Shown in pieces: positions 48,901-57,900 of a stretch of DNA of 64,000 bases (its first letter is position 1; every line of letters starts with the position of its first letter). The DNA lies in NCBI GenBank assembly GCA_029204225.1, contig CM055109.1, positions 25,418,723 to 25,482,722 of the forward strand, in the 5' to 3' direction. This DNA is from Diphasiastrum complanatum (taxonomy: Eukaryota > Streptophyta > Lycopodiopsida > Lycopodiales > Lycopodiaceae). Made by a program: the position numbers and the translations under genes. The notes below the pieces were generated by a model. It was not told the origin of the DNA, ran no database searches, and saw only the letters and a program-made list of their open reading frames with translations.

Positions 48901-51900
48901 TTCAATGTGATCATTTTTTGTCAAAAATTTGTTAGCTCATTTGATCAATAAGGTTGTCAATCTCTCTCCTCTTGGTGTCTTGTTCTGTTTCAAATGTAGA
49001 GTAGTTTGAAGTTCTAGATGCAAGCTAGGTCCAAGAAGTTCAATGAATTTTTACTAACTTGTAGAAGAGGATATCAACTAAGAGGCAATATTGTATTGTT
49101 GATCAACAATATAGAGTGGGGACCTTCGACTCTTGCTTTTGGTTTTTGAGATTGAATATCTTTATTGCTATGTTTGAAAGTTGTTAAGAATTTACAAATT
49201 TTACTTTTGAGATGAAGACTGTTTTATAAAACTAATTTTTTTTTTGTTCATATTTTGGAACGAATTTGATTTTCTCTCTGCCCTCTTCAATATAGGTTTA
49301 TTTGCTTAAAATTAAGTTTGAGCATATGTATGTATGCTCAAATTTAAGTTTGAACACAAGTATTAATTTGTTTTGTTTGCCCAAGAGAGATGCGCTGCCC
49401 GTTTCGGACGTGTTCTGGGTTTTTGACCTGGAACGCTCTTTTTCTGCAATATGGGTGTCAAAAACAGGTCTTTTGATGGTAATTTTTGCAAATTCTTTTA
49501 TGTACTATAGGAGCCTACTTATCCCTGAGAATACCTAGGTATTGCCGATTCACTGATTCATGACGCATTGATTCATTGATTCACTAATTAGTGCATCTAA
49601 AATGCTGTCAACTTAGCCGCTATGAAACTATCACTCTAGACCTGGTGGTTGTGGAGCCTGATTATCTTCCTGTTTCAGAGGTCTTGGTCTCATGACGGGG
49701 GCTGTGGGGGGGCTTGCTCCCCCCCAACTTGTGTCGCCGGGGGGTCCATGGGGAGCGGCGACAAAAATGTCTTCTAAAATGTTGTAATTTTGTAGTCGAT
49801 CTGGACTGGTTCACAGATCTGACTGGTCATTTTTGGTTTTCTACTATTTTGATTGGTTTTTAAATGTGTTTGCAATTTTTTTTAAAACCTAAATTTTTTC
49901 GGTTTAATGGCATGAAAACAGCCTTAAATAGGTGACATCAAATTTATTAATATTAGAAACATTTTGGGTATAATATATATAAAAGAAAAACAAAAAAGAA
50001 ATTATATATGCATTCCAGACAGCATTCCACTGTCCGCAACGCACCCGTTCTGGAACCAGCGTTCTGGAATGGGACCCCCCCGGATGCATGTTAAGCATAG
50101 GCCCTCAGAAGAGCAAAGAGTGAGACTTGAGATTTTCTCAAAAAAAAAACATTGTATTATGGACAAGGACAAGTGGTGTAAAAACTCTTTGTTGCAAGTT
50201 GTGTTTGATGAAAGTGGCATAGTTGATTGTGATTCTCTTATGTTGGGGAAAATGCACGAGGTTGTGGAATGATTGCATCTCTATAAGACTTGCATATCAG
50301 TTTAGAAAATAGTGTCGACAAAGTTATCAAAATATATTATGCTTCTTAAGTCATTACTAATGTGATCTTAATCATTTGTATGCTAAATTTGAAGCTTTCA
50401 CTGAATACGTGATTCTTTTTGCTCTCAAAAGTATCTCAATTGGTGGGTCAGAGAAATGGTTATCATTGATTTTGTTATGCTATGATGTTTGTTATAACTT
50501 GGCTATTGCACTATTGAGTCAAACTTAAGTTTTATGATGTAAATCGATAATATATACCTCTGTGAAACTGTCAGGGTAGATTCATTTCGGAGCTTTGAAA
50601 TTTTTGCCTGAAGATAGTTTATTGACTTTATTTGCTTTTTCCCTAATAAATCTAATGAAAGGTTTGGTCATTTTCTGAAGTAGGTTTTTATTGACAATGA
50701 TTATGTGTCCAGGGTAGACAATTGGTTGCAGCAAGGCTTGAGAGCCATGTTGCGATGCTTTCGGCAAGACAGGTATTTGAATGCAAACAAGCTTTTTTTA
50801 ATAGTTACTCCATGCGTGCTCATCTTTGATGTTGTGCTAGCTCTTGTACCTTGTGCCTACTCTACCTTTATGGTGACAACTAGGAGAGAAACATAAATAT
50901 AACTTGTTTAGGTATGATGACGATGATTCTAGTCACCTTTTGATGCTGAGTTATGAATTGGCCATGTATATAAATGCATTGCAACTTATGACTCAATGTT
51001 GAGCAATTCTTGGAAGTGACCATTAACTATATCAATGTTCTAATGGGAAACATCTACTATCAAACAAAGTTCTAAAGTTTGATAATAAAGTTCGACCATG
51101 TGGCAACGAGTGTGCAAGTGCATAATTTGTTAGACTTGCACATCATTACTTGGTTTATGTTTTCATTAAGTAAAACTTGGAGGATATTGGTATCGTAGCA
51201 ATAACAAAATCATTGCAGATTTCTAAGTCACTTCCCCAAGAGTTCAAGCTTAGATGATAGAAGATAGGCTCTAGATCCTGGAAAGCATTAGATTTCAAGG
51301 CCTACTGAAAGTTCTGAGAAGCTGTTGACGATGGTGAAGCAACTGCTTTCTCTAGACCTTTCTATTAACTAACTGCCTCTTGTCTCTTGTGTTTCCAGGG
51401 TCTTGTTGGAGCTGCTAGTCGCTATCTTGCACTTCGGAGTATGATGGCATGGGTTGGTCCTATGTATTAGTACTTTCCTTTAACCTATATTGAAATCTTA
51501 GGTGCTTCAAAATATTTTGGATTTTGCATGGGAGATTACTCAGTACCTGATGATTGATATAGGGCCAGTTTACAGACTCTTCGCAGATGCGTGAAAGCAT
51601 AGTAACAATTGGTTTGAGGCATTTTTGCAGCCCAAATGGAAGTACCTAAAATTGTTACATATTTGTCTTAGTTCACAATCATGCTTTTTGGGGTGTGAAT
51701 CCCCATACATTTCCTGCCTGTGAACTAATATGAAGAGTTCATTATACCTTTATAGATTCTTATTAAACATGAATTTAGATGAATTTGTGTCACCTTATGC
51801 CTTTTTACAAAAAATTTCATTTCCTGCCTCCTGTTTCCTTGTGTTTCTTTGACCATAGCCTTAGCACAAGTGTGTATCACTTTCTCTTATCCCACATCTC

Positions 51901-54900
51901 TCGTGAGTGTGACCTTAGCAATGACTCTGGGCCTCTGAGCATCCGTTGTATCAATTGGCTTCAACTAAGTTTTGGTGCTAATATGCCCGGGATAGGAAAT
52001 TTGGTTCTTTGTTCTAGAAAAAAATCAAAAGTTCTAAATTGTTTGATGAACGGTATGCGTTTTTTTTCTCATGAACCATCATTTTTTTCAATTTTTTAGC
52101 TGCAGTTTTTCTACTGATTGGAAAAAACTTGTCATCCTTGGTTGCCACTATCCTTGTCATATTGGGATGGGTTTGGTGGCATTCTTGTTCTCAATCTTTT
52201 CCACTTTGGTGCCTTCTCTACCTAAGTCTATCCTAACTGATGGTGATACTATACTGAACTGTGTGGCAGCATTTTGCTAAGTTCCTTGGGATTCCGACTT
52301 TAACATGTACTTCACAACATTCTTTTCTTGATGAGAAGTCTAAGGTCCCCAACCTATTCTAGAAAACTATTTCAAGAACTTTGTTTCTATTCGTGATACT
52401 GACTGGGATCTATTTTCTGCCCTTTGCTGAGTTTAGCTAAAATAATTCCATCAATACTGTTACCTGTTTTATTCCTTTATAGTTGTCTCATGGGTATCAA
52501 TGTCTGTTTCTTGGTTTGCATGCCTCCATTAATGATTATACAGCTATGAACCAAATCATAGATATTATTACCAATGAAGCATAAATTGACAATACATGAA
52601 AGCAATCTCCCACGAAGAGCCCAAGCAATACCAATCATAAGCTACAAAATGACGATACGTAGTACGTATTTATGGCCCCTTGAGGAACCTTAAAAACAGG
52701 ATACAAATAATCAAGTGAGGCAGAACTTTTGGAGTAAAAATAGTGCACCCTCCTGAAGGACCCACTCTCTAGGTAATTACACTATTAAAAGTTTGGCCAG
52801 TCTTAAATATAAATGCATAAAAAAGGTTTTTAGGCCTGTACATCAATAAAAAGGGCTTATGGCCAACAAATGAATAAAGCATGGTGAGGTGTGTCTGTAA
52901 TCAATTCTCCCTTCAATGCTGCCGTGTGTTTTAAGGATTTTCTCTAAGTTATTAAGATTACTAACCTTTTGTTAGATTCCATGGCAATTGCACTGGCGGC
53001 TAGATAGTTTTCTAGTGCCCCCATTTTTCAGCGTCGTATCCTCCAATGTGAGCCATGATCCATTTTCAGCAATGATCAGATTTATTTTGTTGTTTTCCTT
53101 TTTGGTATCTCTGATTATCCTTCAACAATTCACTGCAAGCATTTCGCGACTAGTGATTGTCTTTCACAATAATCTTCAAAGGGGATTTACATCTTGGGCG
53201 TTCTGGAAACTCGCCTACACATGAGCAGTGTCGTATGGACAAACAAAAATTGTGATGTTGAGTAAGTGCACCTTAACCCGTTGGCCCACAGTCAAATAGC
53301 CTGTCACATACCTAAGTGATATAATATGTATATAAAAGAAATTCCAACCTTTTTTTTTTCTTTGATAATGGATAAGTGTGCCCTAGCCGTTTGCCCACAA
53401 CCAAATAGCTTATCACACACCTGTGTGATATCATACAGAATCTGAAAAATTAAAAAAAGGATATTGGATAAGTGCACCCGAGCCCATCTGGCCACAACCA
53501 AATGGCCCATCCCCACATATGCGATATGTTAAGGACCACAAGGGTCGTACTTAGTGCTATATTGCGAGCCTTTTGAACACTTTTTCACTTGTTGATTTTT
53601 CAGCAATTCGTGGAAAACCCTCCCATCTCCAGCACCTACTCTAGGAGAGTATTTCACCATTTTTTTCCCATGTCTTTTCTGCTAGTTTTGTTTTTGCACA
53701 TGTGGATGGCTGTTTTCACTAGCATCGGGATTCGGTTGTTCTTTAGCATATTCATCTTATTTTTTTTCTTTGATTATAGTTGGGGTTACGACAAGAGTCT
53801 CCCTTAGTTATTAGCTCCTTGAATACACTTTCCGATTATAGTGCTTTGCCCCGCCGTCATCGTCTAGTGGTAGTGGCAATCTCGTAAGACCTTTCAACAG
53901 CTCTCGCTGACAAATTTGGATGCTTTTCACTTGCAGATGAAAATAGCTTGGGATGAGCCTAAGGCTTTAACCTCCACCTAGCAAAAAATTTGCATCCCTC
54001 TCTTTTTCTTGCATGCATCCCTAGGCGCTCAACTTGCATGGTGCACCTGCATGCAAGAAATATGTGGCAATGCCTTTCTGGTATACCACAACATTCTTGT
54101 TTTTCATGGCTATCACTTAATTTTGTTAACATCATGGAAGTTCTTTGAGATTGATGAGAAAAGTTTAATAAGCTGATAGTATATGGTTTTATGTATGTGC
54201 GAGTTAGGAGTCTAGGACCACCAGCCAATAGTAAATCTAGGAAAATAAAGAAAGTCTGCATGTTGAATGTTCATGGATGGTACTTTGGATTTTTGAAGCT
54301 TCTGTCGAGACTACACTACTGCTGCTGCTTCACATGTGAACTGGTGTTCAAATTGCAAGTAGAGCAATGGAGGTTGCTTAAAATGGCATTTCCAATTGAA
54401 ACCAAAGTGGTGGGTACAGTGCTTCGATTCAAATTAGTGAAATGGCCCAAATATATTAAGGGTGACCATTTGAGCAAAAGTGACCTGTCCGGGACTTTGG
54501 AAGTCCGAAGTAATCATAAGGCAATACCACAAAATTCTGCTTGACTGCTATGACATCATCAGCCATGTCATCCCCATCAAGCGGCGCTAATTTGAACTAC
54601 TTATCCCTATCTTTAGACATACACTAACTTGTCATGCATATTGTTGTAGTTTATCTTTCCTTATTCTGCTTCCATGCACACAACTCATTGTATATCCACT
54701 TTGCACTGCATTTCAGGTTATGGGGAGTGTTTGCAGCTGATCTTGTTATAAGAGCAGTTGGTACAGATTATGCAAGAGTGGTTCGTGCAATTTTTACGCT
54801 TGCTCAGGTATAACAAATAGTGATGTTGCTCTGGTACGAACTTTGACAGCGAGCATTTTATTGATGCTATTATCAAGTATGAAGGAGGTTTTGTTAACCC

Positions 54901-57900
54901 ATCAAACCCTGAACTCTAAACTCTAAACCCTGCATTGTAAATGCTAAACCTTAAAACTGTGAGCTGCAAACAGTGTAAATGAAATGGAACCTGTCTTTTT
55001 TTGCTAGTCTTGAATGCTACAAATAGTTTCCTTGGGCATGACAAGCTTATTGTGAAATGTCTATGATGTCGCTGATGCACAGTTGAAAGAATGGGTGATT
55101 CAAAATATATGATACCAAATGTGACCTCATACCATTCTTAATTCAAAATCCATATGTTCATTTCATGAAAGTGCATATTAGCAGGAATTTCTCACTGCAC
55201 TGTTAGTCCAAAACTGCAGAGAAAGCCTTAAAAGTGGCTTTTGATAAAGGAAAGTTGTCGGTTCATGACTTACAGTCCAGTGATTAAGAGTCAAGTCCTG
55301 GAAATGAATGGAATCTCCATTAGCAGTAGCAAGGCAATGGTTATAGGCAGTCTTAATGGACAAAGTATCAAACCCTATTACGATGTGATGTGGCTTTGTG
55401 AAAGATTGCCAAAATCTAGCTTGGTTATTTTACAATTCTTGCATATGAGAAAATCTCACACGTGTGTAGCATGTTCTCACAAGAGGAAAATAGTCATAGT
55501 CCTGATAGATCAATGTTGAGTTAGGGGTAGTTCAAATTTTGTAGACATCTATCCACAGGGTAGTTGGAGATAGGGCCAATATTGGCATTAGAGGCAAAAT
55601 AGGCAAGTACACATGTTAGGCCAAAAGTAGGAAGTGATGTAGCTTGAGCTAGGTTAGGCTTGTTACATTTGTTAAGATGAGGTTGGATGTATGACACTTC
55701 CCTATGTGTTGGCATGAGAGCTAGTGACCAATCAAAAAGCTAGAAATCCACCAAATTGGTTCAATCAAGTTTGATGGCTCATAAGTCACTCAAACAATCA
55801 TGTTTAGAGGAGGAAAAGAAGGGGTCCAATCATGTTTCACTCCCCTTCACCCTAGATTGCTACTTATATGTGACTTAGATCAAATCGGTGCAATTTTTTT
55901 GGAGTTAAGAGATTTTCTACATTTTGGAGCATTTTTGGCTTTCTCTCTCTACTCGAGTTTTGATAGTTGGTTTCTCTTGAGAGCAAGGCTTTTCTGCACT
56001 TGGTTTTTTCTTTGACAAGTCTTCACACTTATGAATGTACTTGTATGAATGATATATGCATGTAAGCAAGTGCTCTTGCCTTAGATTTGTGAAATAGATC
56101 TTGGATTTCAATCTATGTATGATCTTTGTGCAATCACCAAGTCTTAGGAGATCACAATCACACGTTTGGTATTTCCATCTTAATTTTGTATGAGAGCACT
56201 TTTTGGGTAAGGGAGGAAGAGGGTGCTACTTGATCAGGCATCGGATCATAGGGTACATTGGGTTGAACATTTGATTTCATCCCATGCTGCTTTTTGATCA
56301 AAAACGGAAAGAATGACTAGTTATTCGATTATTGCCTCCCAATTGTGGTAGAGGCACATTTATTTTCAGATTCTGACAACATATTTGAATTCCTGAAAGC
56401 AACTCCTAAATTGCAGCACAGAGACATTATTTAGATTCTGACAGCAGATTTGACTTCCTGGAAGCAACTCACTGGAGGTGGCAGCTTGCAGGCGTATTTG
56501 AAGTTATGCTCATAGTGGCCCTTAGCTTTGCCAAAGTAGGGCTGCAGTTCAGTGTCCTATTATGGGGCTCTGGTGTGCACAGTGTACATAAAATAATAAT
56601 GCAAACTAGCATATCCATATACTTGTCAGAAGTGGTGATATTACTGTTAATCCCATGTACCTGAATCATGCTAACTTGTGAGTTTGTCAATAAAATAGCA
56701 GACATAAAGAACCAACTCAGTTTCATGTGTTTGTGATAGCAAGTAAAAAAGAGAAGATGATATGAATCATTACAAAATGAGAAGTGGGTATAAATTGGAG
56801 TAATATATTATGAAACCATTTGGCCTTAGGCATTCACTAATAGGCCTTATAGTCTGCAGATGGGCAGATTTAACCTAAATCTGTAAAACTGAAGTTGGAA
56901 TGTTACCAACCAGCACATGCTCATTGCTCATAATTTTTTGGAGCAAATTTTTTTAGCTATAATTATTGGAGCTATAATAATGTCTGAATGACTCTTTTAT
57001 TGGAGAGAACAGAACTACTCAAGCAGATTTTCTTAAGCATGGATGAGAAGGTTGATATTCAATTCATTGTCAATACCCTCACATTTACAATTTTGAGCTC
57101 CTTAACTTTAAGGTTTGAAAAGATGTTTACATCTTGATCAGCAATGTTCAGTTTCAATCTCATCTACTTTACAAAGAAATTCTCATTTATTTTAGATTCC
57201 GTGTTCGTAGATGGTCTACATGTTGACCATAAGTTTATGGGGCCCCAAAATCACCAAAAAAGGCTTGCAATAATATGATCTCAATTTTTTTTGGGAACGG
57301 ATTTTATTCAAAACTAAAACAAATCCAAAAATTGAAGAAAAATGATTCTTTTTACTCTCTGTACGTATGGAACGGAAGATTCCTGCTTGGAATGGCCAGT
57401 TTGGAACAAGTATTTAGTTTTTGGGACACGTTTGGGAAATAGGACTTGGTATTTGAGAAACAGGATAAGGGAAAGGGTGAAATGCCAAGTTATCACAAAG
57501 TCGCTCTTACGGAAGTTAGTGAAAATAGGAGAGCGGAGGAATCGAGGGAGTGTTTCATGCTATGATGGAGTGTTTGTTCATTAACGGTGAATAGGAATTT
57601 TGGAATAGGTCAAGTTTGGACTTTGAATCTGTCCACAAAATGTTTTGCTGCTGGTTGATGACTATTTCCCTTGTTCGAGGTTTGATTCCATTCAGGCACG
57701 CATGGACATACAAGATTAAGAGACTTCAAACTACGGTAGTGTCCTGTAGCTATGGATCAATGACCTGTTGTCAGAAGCATGTTCAAACTATTCAATTTCA
57801 GCTATCCTTGAAATAGAGTTGTTGTTACTTTTAAACACTCCCTTACCTTACCATATCCTTGTCGATATTTATGGTATGATATCATGCTGGATCTTTGCTG

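Larger units (their letters stand above)
42042..50712 (+). other. Intron 7 (8.7 kb) of the YaaW-like gene
   Basis: The intron holds the hAT transposon at 42628-47349 and two copies of a diverged repeat. The remaining parts, 47358-48630 and 49000-50712, show no recognisable coding sequence. 49660-50110 has GC-rich patches of unknown origin. Confidence 0.75.

Noticed and set aside
50705-50896. 63-codon open frame over exon 8 ([15 protein letters not shown])
   Set aside because: It is the wrong frame of exon 8; the frame that continues into exons 7 and 9 reads [12 protein letters not shown] instead.
53853-53890. tRNA-like words (GTCTAGTGGTAGTGGC)
   Set aside because: The B-box-like and acceptor-stem pairings could not be found; I cannot build a cloverleaf.
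54897-54960. Interstitial telomere-like repeats (CTAAACCCTG variants)
   Set aside because: Only a few imperfect units occur, mixed with unrelated words; plant UTRs and introns often contain such short telo-box-like sequence.
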